Below are positions 43,999 to 53,098 of a stretch of DNA of 64,000 nt, in pieces. The stretch spans positions 124,001 through 188,000 of the forward strand of contig NZ_JACGWS010000002.1 in NCBI RefSeq assembly GCF_014397005.1, given 5' to 3'. Made by a program: the position numbers and the translations under genes. Within the stretch, counting starts at the first letter, position 1, and the number at the start of each line of letters is the position of its first letter. The DNA comes from Kordia aestuariivivens. GTDB taxonomy: Bacteria; Bacteroidota; Bacteroidia; Flavobacteriales; Flavobacteriaceae. Below the pieces are notes generated by a model, which saw nothing but the letters and a program-made list of their open reading frames with translations, searched no databases and was not told where the DNA came from.

Positions 43999-44505
43999 TT
44001 ATCGAATTAAAAAGAATATATGACTAAATAGAAAAGGTAAGAGTCCAACAACGAAAGCCATGATAAGATTTATTTTTTCGGTTTTAAAATTCCATGAAGC
44101 ATTATTCACTCTAACCAGGTATTCCGTCAGTTTGTATAATCCGAAACTAATTAATAGTGGTACAGCTACTAGAATGATTAAATCTAATTGAAACGTACTT
44201 TTTATGATTTTTAATATTATAAAAAACAGGATATTCAAAGTGACTGCAATCGTTAGTATCTTTAAAATATTTAACCAAATTTTACTCTTTGTAAATATGA
44301 GAATTCCCGAAAGGAAAAGCAAAAATCCAAAGATGAATTCGGCTACGATACTTGAATTTGATCGCATAAAAAGAAACAAAACTCCATCAGAATAATTATA
44401 CATAGAGAAGTCGGAAATGCTATGACAAATCAAAGTGATTCCAAAGATTAAGAATAGAATTCCAAAATCTCGATTGGTTTTATATACATGCTGTGCTGTT
44501 TTCAA
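43999..44505 (-). CDS. Five-helix membrane protein
   Basis: A 168-residue protein with about five transmembrane helices (10-28, 52-70, 76-95, 105-125, 145-165). No known family recognised. It starts 7 bases after the papain-like protease gene stop and precedes the 121-aa membrane gene by 4 bases, so it is in one operon with both. Confidence 0.6.
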   Translation of the reverse strand: MKTAQHVYKTNRDFGILFLIFGITLICHSISDFSMYNYSDGVLFLFMRSNSSIVAEFIFGFLLFLSGILIFTKSKIWLNILKILTIAVTLNILFFIILKIIKSTFQLDLIILVAVPLLISFGLYKLTEYLVRVNNASWNFKTEKINLIMAFVVGLLPFLFSHIFFLIR

Positions 44506-44512
44506 ATTTCTA

Positions 44513-45121
44513 TTACATTCGATTGACCCATACTTTAAAAAATTCAGGTTGTTTGGCTAAAAAGGTATTCCAATTCATCACTTTTCTGCTTGGACTCAAA
44601 GGCCAAGGATCTCGTAAGACTACTTTATCTATAATGGGATTATCATATCGATCATAAGAAAAATATACAGCGGTTAACACATAGCAATGACCTTCTTGTC
44701 TTAATCCTACTATAATGGGCCATTTTCTAGATAATTGATCTACAATGTCTGCACTATTATAAACTCCATACTTAGCATAAATTTGCGAAAATCGACCTCT
44801 TGCATCTGGAGCCCAACCAGTTAATGACCTCATTATATGTTGCGCATTTCCCGTTTTGCAGGGCAGCGATCTACCATACACTTTTCCCACAATCTGTTCT
44901 TGTTGCACATACAATCCGTGATAATTTAAAACCATTTGTACACAGGTTGCCCAGCACCAATTTTGACATCTTTGTGTAGAAACAATACTTTGAAACTCTG
45001 TTGAGGTTGGACCCGCAACGTAGTAATTAGTATTTAGTTTTTTAATGGCAGTTTGTGCATTCAAATGTGTGCCAAAGAACAATAGGACAGCTAAGAATAC
45101 ACCTGCTTTTATATTTTTCAT
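44513..45121 (-). CDS. Secreted papain-like cysteine protease
   Basis: A 202-residue protein with a signal peptide (to about 22, LNAQ). Catalytic residues fit a papain/C39-like fold: Cys56 in QNWCWATCVQMVL, His145 in RQEGHCYVLTAVY and Asp171 in LRDPWPLSP. It resembles the papain-like AvrRpt2-type protease family (PF12385). It is first in a run with two membrane proteins and a zinc-binding-like protein. Substrate unknown. Confidence 0.85.
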   Translation of the reverse strand: MKNIKAGVFLAVLLFFGTHLNAQTAIKKLNTNYYVAGPTSTEFQSIVSTQRCQNWCWATCVQMVLNYHGLYVQQEQIVGKVYGRSLPCKTGNAQHIMRSLTGWAPDARGRFSQIYAKYGVYNSADIVDQLSRKWPIIVGLRQEGHCYVLTAVYFSYDRYDNPIIDKVVLRDPWPLSPSRKVMNWNTFLAKQPEFFKVWVNRM

Positions 45122-45261
45122 GTGTTGAGTTTAGTTTTATACTTTAAGTAAAGAACTGTTTTATGATTCCTAAATGTAAAACAAATAGTATACATACACA
45201 ATGTAGTTTTCAAGAACGCCAGAAATGTTCAATGGTTTAGCTTGCCATGAATGCACATTTT

Positions 45262-45648
45262 TCAGTTCTTATTGTCAGTAGTATTTATTCTGAGGCATTG
45301 TTCTTCTCCTAAAAATTTTTGATCTCCGTGTTTTTCTGACCAAAAACCATTTAAAACATTCGCGTTTATAATTCTGTATACAGCAACTCCTTTGTAAGTA
45401 GTAGTGTCATCGCCCACATAGTTAAAGTTGATGACCAGCATATTATCTTTATAGAATCCGGTGCCTTGCATGGTTTGCGAATCACTGTTAATTGACCAAT
45501 GCGCTATTATTTTATTATTCTCATCAAGTGATACTTTTAAGATCCCAGTATATGCAGTTCGTTCAGCATCTTGATTGATTCCTGAGATTTTATATTCGCC
45601 TGTAATATTTTCTATGTTTACAGGATTCCAAAGCGGAATTGATTTCAT
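45262..45648 (-). CDS. Hypothetical protein (128 aa), beta-rich
   Basis: A 128-residue protein without signal peptide, mainly beta strands (GEYKISGINQDAERTAYTG, IIAHWSINSDSQTMQGTGFY, NVLNGFWSEKHGD). The layout could be a small lipocalin-like barrel, but I do not recognise a family. It lies between the protease gene and a GNAT gene on the same strand, with spacers of 140 and 79 bases. Confidence 0.6.
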   Translation of the reverse strand: MKSIPLWNPVNIENITGEYKISGINQDAERTAYTGILKVSLDENNKIIAHWSINSDSQTMQGTGFYKDNMLVINFNYVGDDTTTYKGVAVYRIINANVLNGFWSEKHGDQKFLGEEQCLRINTTDNKN

Positions 45649-45727
45649 GTCGATGCTATTTTAGTTGTTGTTTTTAAAGTCATTTAGGGAACCACGGAAA
45701 CATTCCCGCGAAAGCGAAAAAATCAAA

Positions 45728-46243
45728 TTAATATTCCAAATATAACACATCATTAGGATTGGAACGTGTTTCAGAAAGTACAAAGTCATAGTAACCAACG
45801 ACCTTGAAGTTATTTTTTGTGTAGAAATTAATCGCGCGTTTGTTTTCAATCCAAACGTACAACCATATTCCGTGTTGTTGGAGTTTTTTTGAAGCTACAA
45901 TCGTATGGTTGAACAATTGCGCACCTACATTTTGACCGTGAAATTCTTTTAATACATAAAACCGATCCAATTTAGTAATCTGTGCAGCATCAATATTTTG
46001 ATTCGGTATGTTGAGTTCAATTTTTGAATACCCCGCAACTTTAGTACTGTGATAAATAATGTAATAGTGAATAGCTGGATTGCGTAATTCTTTCGTTAAG
46101 GTATCCATGGCAAACGCTTTTTCAATAAAAGCTTCCACAGCTGCCTTGGGTGTATTTACCAAATAGGTTTCTAAAAAAGTAGTTTTCCCAATAGTGGCGA
46201 TCAATTCGCAATCTTCAATAGTAGCTTTTCGTATGGTTATCAT
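45728..46243 (-). CDS. GNAT family N-acetyltransferase
   Basis: A 171-residue acetyltransferase (ITIRKATIEDCELIATIGKT; coenzyme-A loop LKEFHGQNVGAQLFNHTI; NKRAINFYTKNNFKVVGYY). ATG 46243 gives the usual MITIRKA opening; another ATG lies four codons upstream. Substrate unknown. The 3' spacer at 45690-45715 holds an ATTCCCGCG-like dispersed repeat. Confidence 0.9.
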   Translation of the reverse strand: MITIRKATIEDCELIATIGKTTFLETYLVNTPKAAVEAFIEKAFAMDTLTKELRNPAIHYYIIYHSTKVAGYSKIELNIPNQNIDAAQITKLDRFYVLKEFHGQNVGAQLFNHTIVASKKLQQHGIWLYVWIENKRAINFYTKNNFKVVGYYDFVLSETRSNPNDVLYLEY

Positions 46244-46313
46244 TTTATGAAGCATAAATTCGATGTTATCATCTAATATATAACATCGAATTTACATTTT
46301 TTTATGAATATTG

Positions 46314-47057
46314 TTATTGAATCTTAATGCATCGAACTCCGGCGCCAAGTAGCCAAGAATTATCATCAAATTCCATTGTGTTTTCAAGAATATTGATAAC
46401 TCTTCTGGTTAGATCAGTAGTATTTGTATCTGAAGTAGCCCAAGTACAAATAACACCCACAGCTGTAGAAGTTCCAAAATTAGTCACATAACCATTTGGC
46501 AAACCATTGAAGCCATATAAATCGGTTCCTACGCCACTAGTAGCAGCCCAACCCGTAGTAGATTTTAATGCGGTTCCTTCGTTTCCTAATTGTCCATCTG
46601 CTGAAATCAGACTTTTTAGTACAATCCAATCTTGTTCCGTTGGAATTCGCCAACCTTCTGGTGCTAATTTTCCAGAATTTAATGCCGCGTCGTTATACAC
46701 AGCTCCATAAAAATCTTCAGGTAATTCTTCATCATGTAAATTGTTTAAATCAGAAGTATCTGCCCATCTATAGAAAGGAAAAGTTCGATTATCTTGATTC
46801 CAATTGTCGCCAAATGTCCATTCGCTGATGGCTGTTCCATCATTAAACTTGGTGGTTTTTAAGTTTTCGAGCATCCAAAGTTGATTTCCAAGTTGAACGG
46901 TGTTGTAGACATTTCCATCAATATCGGTCACAGTTTCAATAACTGGATTAACAGCTTGTTCGCCAGGTTGTTGCGCCGTAGTATCATCGTCGCTAGAGCA
47001 GTTTATAAAAAGTAATGTACAAAAAGTGAAGAGGGAAAGTTGAAGTAATTTTTTCAT
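46314..47057 (-). CDS. FISUMP-domain lipoprotein
   Basis: A 247-residue lipoprotein (lipobox FINC near residue 20) with an acidic linker and the Fibrobacter succinogenes major paralogous domain: TDIDGNVYNTVQLGNQLWML, LAPEGWRIPTEQDWIVL, GFNGLPNGY, SWLLGAGVRCIK. A surface domain of unknown role, common in Bacteroidota. The ATG at 47057 is used because the signal peptide (MKKLLQLSLF) begins there. Confidence 0.9.
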   Translation of the reverse strand: MKKLLQLSLFTFCTLLFINCSSDDDTTAQQPGEQAVNPVIETVTDIDGNVYNTVQLGNQLWMLENLKTTKFNDGTAISEWTFGDNWNQDNRTFPFYRWADTSDLNNLHDEELPEDFYGAVYNDAALNSGKLAPEGWRIPTEQDWIVLKSLISADGQLGNEGTALKSTTGWAATSGVGTDLYGFNGLPNGYVTNFGTSTAVGVICTWATSDTNTTDLTRRVINILENTMEFDDNSWLLGAGVRCIKIQ

Positions 47058-47271
47058 AGGGTAAATAGCTTTTTTATATATAACAACTAAGATATCTATA
47101 ATCCGACGTATGCACAAGTGTAAGTGTATGAATAGGTATTATTAAAATCGTTGTCAATTAATAGTACGCAATTATACGTGCTTTTTAAATCACGATGTAG
47201 TACGCTAGTTCTCTTTATACTAATTGTATACTTTTATAAAGATTAATAGTTTAACCTTAAAAATTAAAATC

Positions 47272-48543
47272 ATGGGAAATACCTCAATACACAAACATCA
47301 TAAAGTAGTAGAAGATTTAAAAACCTTATTGGCTGGAAATCCAGAAATGGAAGTGGCATTGCTTGCTTCTTTAAACCTTGCAAATGCTGCTGCGGTAGCT
47401 GATTTGAATTCTGATTTATATAACGCTATGAATGATGAATTTAACGGAAATGCTTGGCCAACAACCATTGAAAAATATTATGATTACTTAGATATGTATG
47501 TACGTTTGGTGCCAGATGAAACTAGCGATCCAAACTATCCATATGCTTGGACAAGTACAGATACATCCAACGGTTACAACCAAAAAGTATACGATTTATT
47601 ATGTCAATTCTATTGGTTAGTTGATCAAAAAGTACCAGAAACGAATGTTTCCATGCAAAGTTTTCCAAAGTTTGCCGCTTGGTTGGTAGAGTTTGCTATA
47701 GCTTGGGGAAGTTTCTTGGATACAACAGAATCATTAACAAAAGAAAGTTTGTATTCGTTCAAACACAACCCAATGTACAATTATCCGTTATATGCAGGTA
47801 ATGCTTCTAGTTGGACAACGTTTAATGAATTCTTTTACAGAGAATTTAATCATGCGAATGCAGACACAGGAATTTCGCCATTACGACCAATTGCAGCACC
47901 AAATGACAATACAACGATTGCTGCACCAGCAGATTGTACATTTAAAGAAGATTATCCAATTGATGCAGAAGGAAATGTGTTAGGTCCAGATGGAGAAAAA
48001 ACAAAAGCGCGATTAAAGCATACACATGCTATTGGAACCGTATCAGAATTATTGGATGGTAGTGAATATGCTAGTGATTTTTATGGAGGAACGTTTGTGC
48101 ATTATTTCTTAGGACCGTATGATTATCATCGTTTCCATACGCCAGTAAGTGGACAAGTATTAGAAATAAAAGATATTCAAGGAAAAGTATACCTAAATGT
48201 AAATATGGTTGACGGACAATGGGACGCGCCAGATGGAGCAGGAGATGGTTATGAATTTAACCAAGCACGTGGTTTGGTCATTGTGGATGCAGGTCCAGAA
48301 GTTGGAAAAGTAGCAATTCTTCCTATTGGAATGGCACAAGTTTCAGGTGTAATGATGTATATAGATCAGCTTCAAGGAAAAGAAGTTGTAAAGGGACAAG
48401 AATTTGGGAAATTCAGATTTGGTGGTTCGGACATTATCATGTTATTCGAAAAACCACAAAAAGATTTATACATGTTTAAAAGAGATCCAGGACATGTTCC
48501 AATTCACTTCCAATACGGACAAACAGCAATTTATGTACAGTAA
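47272..48543 (+). CDS. PsiD-like / phosphatidylserine-decarboxylase-related enzyme
   Basis: A 423-residue soluble protein. The N-terminal helical domain (about 15-190) fits the PSDC/PsiD-type domain. The C-terminal domain holds the decarboxylase core: GGTFVHYFLGPYDYHRFHTP and FGKFRFGGSDIIMLFEKP. The self-cleavage site would be Gly385-Ser386 in GGSD (usual form GST), giving a pyruvoyl enzyme. It is more like the amino-acid-decarboxylase branch than membrane Psd; substrate unknown. Confidence 0.82.
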   Translation: MGNTSIHKHHKVVEDLKTLLAGNPEMEVALLASLNLANAAAVADLNSDLYNAMNDEFNGNAWPTTIEKYYDYLDMYVRLVPDETSDPNYPYAWTSTDTSNGYNQKVYDLLCQFYWLVDQKVPETNVSMQSFPKFAAWLVEFAIAWGSFLDTTESLTKESLYSFKHNPMYNYPLYAGNASSWTTFNEFFYREFNHANADTGISPLRPIAAPNDNTTIAAPADCTFKEDYPIDAEGNVLGPDGEKTKARLKHTHAIGTVSELLDGSEYASDFYGGTFVHYFLGPYDYHRFHTPVSGQVLEIKDIQGKVYLNVNMVDGQWDAPDGAGDGYEFNQARGLVIVDAGPEVGKVAILPIGMAQVSGVMMYIDQLQGKEVVKGQEFGKFRFGGSDIIMLFEKPQKDLYMFKRDPGHVPIHFQYGQTAIYVQ

Positions 48544-48576
48544 ATTATAGACTTTAGCCTCGTTATAAAGTCATAA

Positions 48577-48619
48577 GCGCTGCAACTATCTTACGTTGAG
48601 TAGTTGCGGCGTTTTTTTT
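48577..48619 (+). terminator. Terminator of the PsiD-like gene
   Basis: CGCTGCAACTA / TAGTTGCGGCG stem (one G-U), 12-base loop and eight T residues. Confidence 0.88.
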
Positions 48620-48638
48620 GTTTTTTAATAAGAACATA

Positions 48639-49295
48639 TTAATAAAATTCAAGCGTTTGCCAAATTTCGCCTAAATCGCCTTTGGTAACAAAATCATCAT
48701 AGGTTTTAATTTCTGTTCTTTCTTGGTCGGCCATCATTGTCAAAACAATTCCTTTAGAAGTTTCTTCATTACCCATAACGATCACAGATTGTATAAGGTA
48801 TTTGCCAGTTAATGTTCCTGCATTTGTACCGTAAAAACGACCTTCTACTTTTCCTCTCATCATCGCATATTCTTTTCCATTTACTTTAAATACGCCCGTT
48901 TCACCAGTAAATGATGCAAAAAAATTACGATATCCTTTAAGTATATAGCGTAACGTTTTTTGTTTATCAATCTTCTTTTTTGAAGAATCTGTAGCATACA
49001 ATGCTTCTATTTGTATCGCTTCTAATATAGTACTTGCATTTCTATATTTCCCCATAATAGCATAATTTTGATTGGGAAATTCTGAAGGTTTAGCAGGAAG
49101 AAATTTCATGTGTTTTGGATATTCTACACTGAATTCAATTTTGGGTAGATTCTTATCTATGCAAAAAGTTTCATCAACAATAAATAATTCATTTTCAGGG
49201 TTAGCAGCTTTCTCTTTCTTTTTTGGTTGTAACGTACATGAAAAAATCAAAATACTTATGAGTAAAGTGATAGGGAATGCGGTATTCTTTTTCAA
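48639..49295 (-). CDS. Hypothetical lipoprotein (218 aa)
   Basis: A 218-residue lipoprotein with signal peptide and lipobox IFSC (Cys20), a lysine-rich linker and an alpha/beta domain (EFSVEYPKHMKFL, NQNYAIMGKYRN, FFASFTGETGVFKVNGKEYA). The layout recalls PsbP/DUF1795-like folds but I cannot name the family. It is convergent with the PsiD-like gene. Confidence 0.65.
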   Translation of the reverse strand: MKKNTAFPITLLISILIFSCTLQPKKKEKAANPENELFIVDETFCIDKNLPKIEFSVEYPKHMKFLPAKPSEFPNQNYAIMGKYRNASTILEAIQIEALYATDSSKKKIDKQKTLRYILKGYRNFFASFTGETGVFKVNGKEYAMMRGKVEGRFYGTNAGTLTGKYLIQSVIVMGNEETSKGIVLTMMADQERTEIKTYDDFVTKGDLGEIWQTLEFY

Positions 49296-49391
49296 TTATT
49301 TTTATTTAGAAGTTACTCAAATATACATTTTTTAGCATAATCAAGCAGAACTACATTTGAAAATCTATCTTTGATTATTATAAATTCATTC

Positions 49392-49778
49392 ATGTCAAAA
49401 AAGATTGCTAGAAGATTAGTTCGAAATTTTTATTTCTTCGCATTACTATTAAATGTTGTCATTCCTTGGGCATTCGCTAAAATCGTTATTGGTGATCGTT
49501 CAGGCGAAATTCAATTGCTGTATATTGGTGTTGGAATTTGGTCAATAGCAAGTGGTCTTTTATATACCATTTACTTCGCGATTCCTGATTTTTATAAGAA
49601 TTGGGAAAAAGTTGCCACCTTTTTATTTCCATCATTATTCTGTAGCCCAATGTTATTTTATTCGTCTAGAATTTTATTGATTCCGTTTGGGATCAACTTG
49701 GCATTTAACATATTATGTTTATTCCATTACAAGACAAGAATTATGAATAGGAGTGAAGAATCAATAGAAACTATCTGA
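49392..49778 (+). CDS. Small membrane protein (128 aa)
   Basis: A 128-residue protein with four hydrophobic helices (about 11-30, 42-64, 72-90, 96-115), a basic N-terminus (SKKIARRLVRNF) and an acidic C-terminus. No family recognised. ATG 49392 is preferred to an upstream TTG at 49371. Single gene, convergent with the 152-aa gene. Confidence 0.6.
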   Translation: MSKKIARRLVRNFYFFALLLNVVIPWAFAKIVIGDRSGEIQLLYIGVGIWSIASGLLYTIYFAIPDFYKNWEKVATFLFPSLFCSPMLFYSSRILLIPFGINLAFNILCLFHYKTRIMNRSEESIETI

Positions 49779-49785
49779 TTGCTTT

Positions 49786-50244
49786 TCAAATATCATTCTT
49801 AACCGTTGGCCAAAAAACACCTCCAAGAAGCACGCCTAAAATCAAATATAAAAAATACACACTACTGTTCTTCTCTTGAATGAGATCTTCTTGTTTAAAA
49901 AAGATAACAATTGTGATGGCAAGCAAAACCCCCAATCCTAAAAGTTCATTGAACCAACGTTTTTTGCGAATTATAAAAATGTGACTTGCCAAAAATCCCC
50001 AAATCCAAGGAAGTACATATAGTTCTGTTAGTTCTGACGGAATGTTTTCTGTGTTAAATACATACACAAACATCGCGAGTAATATAATTACTAAAAGCAA
50101 TCGTTGAAAAATACGAACACTTTTATTTTCTGTCAAAAGCTCTTTCTGAAAACAGAATAATACGGTGGTTAGAAAATTATAAAGAAGTAGCAAACTAATA
50201 GTAATTGATAAGAAATATTCTAATGCACTTATGTCGTGAGTCAT
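49786..50244 (-). CDS. Hypothetical membrane protein (152 aa)
   Basis: A 152-residue protein with five predicted transmembrane helices and little polar sequence apart from a KKRWFNE loop. No family recognised. The stop lies 7 bases from the stop of the convergent 128-aa gene. The upstream region is repeat-rich. Confidence 0.6.
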   Translation of the reverse strand: MTHDISALEYFLSITISLLLLYNFLTTVLFCFQKELLTENKSVRIFQRLLLVIILLAMFVYVFNTENIPSELTELYVLPWIWGFLASHIFIIRKKRWFNELLGLGVLLAITIVIFFKQEDLIQEKNSSVYFLYLILGVLLGGVFWPTVKNDI

Positions 50245-50683
50245 GTGAAAGGTCTTTTTCGATTTAGCATTTTAAAAGTAAAAAATTCTAAAACACCGCG
50301 AAATACCTATTCGTAGGGAGATTTTCTGAGAAATTATAAATTTTAAATGTAAAAGTGTTCTTTCCACAACCCACAACCCACAACCCACAACCCACAACCC
50401 ACAACCGACAACCCACAACCCACAACCCACAACCCACAACCCAAAAGCAAAGCGCACCAAAACCTAACAACCAACAACCAAATGACAATTCATCCTGAAA
50501 AAATTACAATTCAGTAGTTTCTTTTTTCACAGGAAGGTTGTTTGTAAGATATTTGAACCATCAATCAAATTAATTAAATCAATCAAAAAATGATCAGTAT
50601 CGCATTCATCATCGTCAAATTTGTAATCTCAATCATCTGAGAAGTCATTTAAACAAAGTCAAACAATCAAAAAGAGAACAACA
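50245..50683. other. Repeat-filled intergenic region
   Basis: 439 bases without a gene: an AT-rich core repeat (50331-50366), a CCCACAA heptamer array (50367-50442), then an AAAGCAAAGCGC-like tail. The stretch before the 50684 gene has runs such as CAATCAAATTAATTAAATCAAT and AATCAATCA. Confidence 0.6.
50331..50442 (+). repeat. Mosaic repeat: AT core plus CCCACAA heptamer array
   Basis: AATTTTAAATGTAAAAGTGTTCTTTC is followed by about ten copies of the 7-base unit CCCACAA, one with a G for C change (ACCGACA). Confidence 0.8.
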
Positions 50684-51310
50684 ATGAAAAAAGTAGTAGT
50701 AGTTTTAAGTCTAGTCTTTATCGGGATCACCGTAAACGCCCAAACGAAGTACGAAAAAGGAATGAAAAAAGCATTTTCTTTATTAGAAGAAAACAAAAGC
50801 AACGAAGCGGTAAATTTATTTGAGCGGATCTCAGAAGCTGCGCCAGAAGAATGGTTGCCATCGTATTATGCAGCGCAAATAAATATTATGAGTGGATTTG
50901 CGATTAAAGACAAAACAAAACTTTCACAACAATTAGAGAAAGCGCAAGCACAATTGGATCATGCAACGAGTATTTCGCCAAACAATTCAGAGATTATGGT
51001 ACTACAAGCCATGTTATACACAGTTTGGGTAGCGCATGATGGCGCAACATACGGAATGATGTATGGACAAAAAGTAGCTGAAATTTACGCGAAAGCAATG
51101 GCAATTGACAAAGATAATCCTAGAGTTGTATTGTGCAAAGGAGAATGGGATATGGGAAGCGCACGTTTTTTTGGAAAAGACACAACTCCATTTTGCAAGG
51201 AATATGACAGAGCACTCACATTATTTGAAAAATATGAACCTGCAACAGCATTTCATCCAAGTTGGGGAAAAGACAGAGCTGTATATTTAATTGAAGAATG
51301 TAAAAAGTAA
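50684..51310 (+). CDS. Secreted TPR-like protein
   Basis: A 208-residue protein with a signal peptide (to ITVNAQ) and repeated helical pairs like TPR units (AFSLLEENKSNEAVNLFERI, KAQAQLDHATSISPNNSEIM, AKAMAIDKDNPRVVL). Probably a periplasmic scaffold. It lies 61 bases before the kinase gene of the two-component system, but the kinase has its own promoter motif. Confidence 0.75.
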   Translation: MKKVVVVLSLVFIGITVNAQTKYEKGMKKAFSLLEENKSNEAVNLFERISEAAPEEWLPSYYAAQINIMSGFAIKDKTKLSQQLEKAQAQLDHATSISPNNSEIMVLQAMLYTVWVAHDGATYGMMYGQKVAEIYAKAMAIDKDNPRVVLCKGEWDMGSARFFGKDTTPFCKEYDRALTLFEKYEPATAFHPSWGKDRAVYLIEECKK

Positions 51311-51335
51311 GTAACAAACGTTCAAAAAACCTTAG

Positions 51336-51343
51336 TATCTTTG
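51336..51343 (+). promoter_or_regulatory. -7 promoter element of the kinase operon
   Basis: TATCTTTG fits TAnnTTTG, 27 bases before the kinase ATG. Confidence 0.5.
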
Positions 51344-51370
51344 AAGTAAAGCACACGTAAAGACTCAAAA

Positions 51371-52732
51371 ATGAAGGAATTTAGTAGAATAGTATTTGTC
51401 GGAAGTATCGTTGCACTTATATTATGGGGCATAGATTTAATACTCAGCTATACCTCTGGAGAAGTCATCCTTTTTGACGGAAAAATGTTGAAAAACTATG
51501 GAGTTTACTGTTTGTACTCTATTCCGATTAGTTTGGTAAATTCCTATTTCTTTGATTATATCAATACACGTGTAAGTTGGACGGAAACCACAAAAAAGTA
51601 TCGATTGCTTATTGGAATTGTTGGTTCGGTATTCATTACCATATTTACGGTGTTTTTAGTGCGAATGGTACATCAAATGCTGATTGAAGGACAATCGTAT
51701 GCAGAATTTATCAACTCACAAGGGCTAACATTTTACTTTATAGCATTACTCATCACCATTGTTTTCTCTGTATTTTTTCATGCGATATACTTTTACAAAG
51801 AATTACAAAGAAATAAAGTTACGGAGCAAAAAATTATTGCAGGAACTGCTTCGGCACAGTTTGATGCTTTAAAAAATCAACTAGATCCGCATTTTTTATT
51901 TAATAGTTTAAATGTGCTCAGTTCTTTAATCGATGAAAATCCGCGTCAAGCGCAAAAGTTTACATCCGGACTTTCTAAAGTATATCGATATGTATTAGAA
52001 CAAAAAAACAAAGAATTAGTTACGGTTGATGAAGAGTTCAAGTTTGCAAAAACTTACATGAGCATTTTAAAAATGCGTTTTGAAGACAGTATCATTTTTG
52101 AAATTCCAGAAGCAGCTAGCAATCCTGAAAGTAAAGTAGTGCCGCTATCATTACAACTATTGCTTGAAAACGCGGTAAAACACAACATGGTAACGCCATC
52201 AAAACCGTTACGCATTAAAATATACGAAGAAGGTGGAAATTTAATTGTCCAAAACAACCTTCAAGAAAAACAAATAGTAAAAAAGAGTAGTGGCGTAGGT
52301 TTAAATAATATCACACAACGATACGATTTGCTTACAGAACGCGAAGTACATATTAACAAAACAGCGTCGGATTTCCAAGTAGCACTTCCGATGCTCACAA
52401 AACAAGTAGAAATTATGAGAAATAAAGCCATAGGTTCAGGAGAAAATCCATTGGACGACGAATATATCAAAGCACGCAAACATGTAGAAAATTTAAAAGA
52501 GTTTTACTATAACGTATTATCCTATTGTTTAGTCATTCCGTTTTTAGTATTCATAAACTTGAGAACAAGTCCAGAATTCCATTGGTTTTGGTTTCCAATG
52601 TTTGGATGGGGAATTGGATTAGCTTTCCATGCAATGAGTGTATATATTGAAGATGGACGTTTTGGGAAAAACTGGGAAGAGCGAAAAATTAGAGAATACA
52701 TGGAACAAGAAGAACGCAAAAGATGGAACTAA
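51371..52732 (+). CDS. LytS/YehU-type histidine kinase with C-terminal 2TM domain
   Basis: A 453-residue membrane kinase. About four transmembrane helices lie in residues 1-145. The His_kinase domain has QLDPHFLFNSLNVLSSL (phosphorylated His174), N-box LQLLLENAVKHN and GVGLNNITQRYDLL. Then comes an unusual C-terminal module: ARKHVENLKEFYYNVLSYC, two helices, and FGKNWEERKIREYMEQEE, the 2TM domain also encoded alone by the next two genes. The last 10 bases overlap the 52723 gene. It probably signals to the LytTR regulator at 53633. Confidence 0.9.
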   Translation: MKEFSRIVFVGSIVALILWGIDLILSYTSGEVILFDGKMLKNYGVYCLYSIPISLVNSYFFDYINTRVSWTETTKKYRLLIGIVGSVFITIFTVFLVRMVHQMLIEGQSYAEFINSQGLTFYFIALLITIVFSVFFHAIYFYKELQRNKVTEQKIIAGTASAQFDALKNQLDPHFLFNSLNVLSSLIDENPRQAQKFTSGLSKVYRYVLEQKNKELVTVDEEFKFAKTYMSILKMRFEDSIIFEIPEAASNPESKVVPLSLQLLLENAVKHNMVTPSKPLRIKIYEEGGNLIVQNNLQEKQIVKKSSGVGLNNITQRYDLLTEREVHINKTASDFQVALPMLTKQVEIMRNKAIGSGENPLDDEYIKARKHVENLKEFYYNVLSYCLVIPFLVFINLRTSPEFHWFWFPMFGWGIGLAFHAMSVYIEDGRFGKNWEERKIREYMEQEERKRWN

Positions 52733-53082
52733 TTGAAAATAACAATCTAAACGATAGAAACGAGTCAAAAATGCGCAGTGAAGCATATATGAGAGTTCAG
52801 AAAAAAGTAGATAATCTAAAAGGGTTTTACATACACCTTTTTGTATACTTAATCATTAATTCCATTTTTTTGTATATTAAAGTAACTGAAAATATGGACA
52901 AAGGAGACACATTTCTAGAAGCTTTATTAGACAGCGACAACTTTGGTTTATGGATTCTTTGGGGAATCGGACTCGTGTTGCATGGAATCAATGTCTTTAT
53001 AACCAATGGTAAATTTGGGCAAGACTGGGAAGAACGAAAAATAAAAGAATTCATGAGCGAGGATACTCGTAATTGGAAATAA
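52723..53082 (+). CDS. 2TM domain protein
   Basis: A 119-residue membrane protein. RVQKKVDNLKGFYIHLFVYL begins helix 1, helix 2 includes LWILWGIGLVLHGINVF, and the tail ends FGQDWEERKIKEFMSED. This is the 2TM domain. Its ATG lies inside the kinase reading frame (10-base overlap). It probably binds the kinase's own 2TM module. Role otherwise unknown. Confidence 0.85.
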   Translation: MELIENNNLNDRNESKMRSEAYMRVQKKVDNLKGFYIHLFVYLIINSIFLYIKVTENMDKGDTFLEALLDSDNFGLWILWGIGLVLHGINVFITNGKFGQDWEERKIKEFMSEDTRNWK

Positions 53083-53098
53083 TATAAAAAATAGAATC

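Noticed and set aside
50367-50442. CCCACAA array as a CRISPR or telomere-like sequence
   Set aside because: Unit of 7 bases with no spacers and short total length; a microsatellite is the simpler reading.
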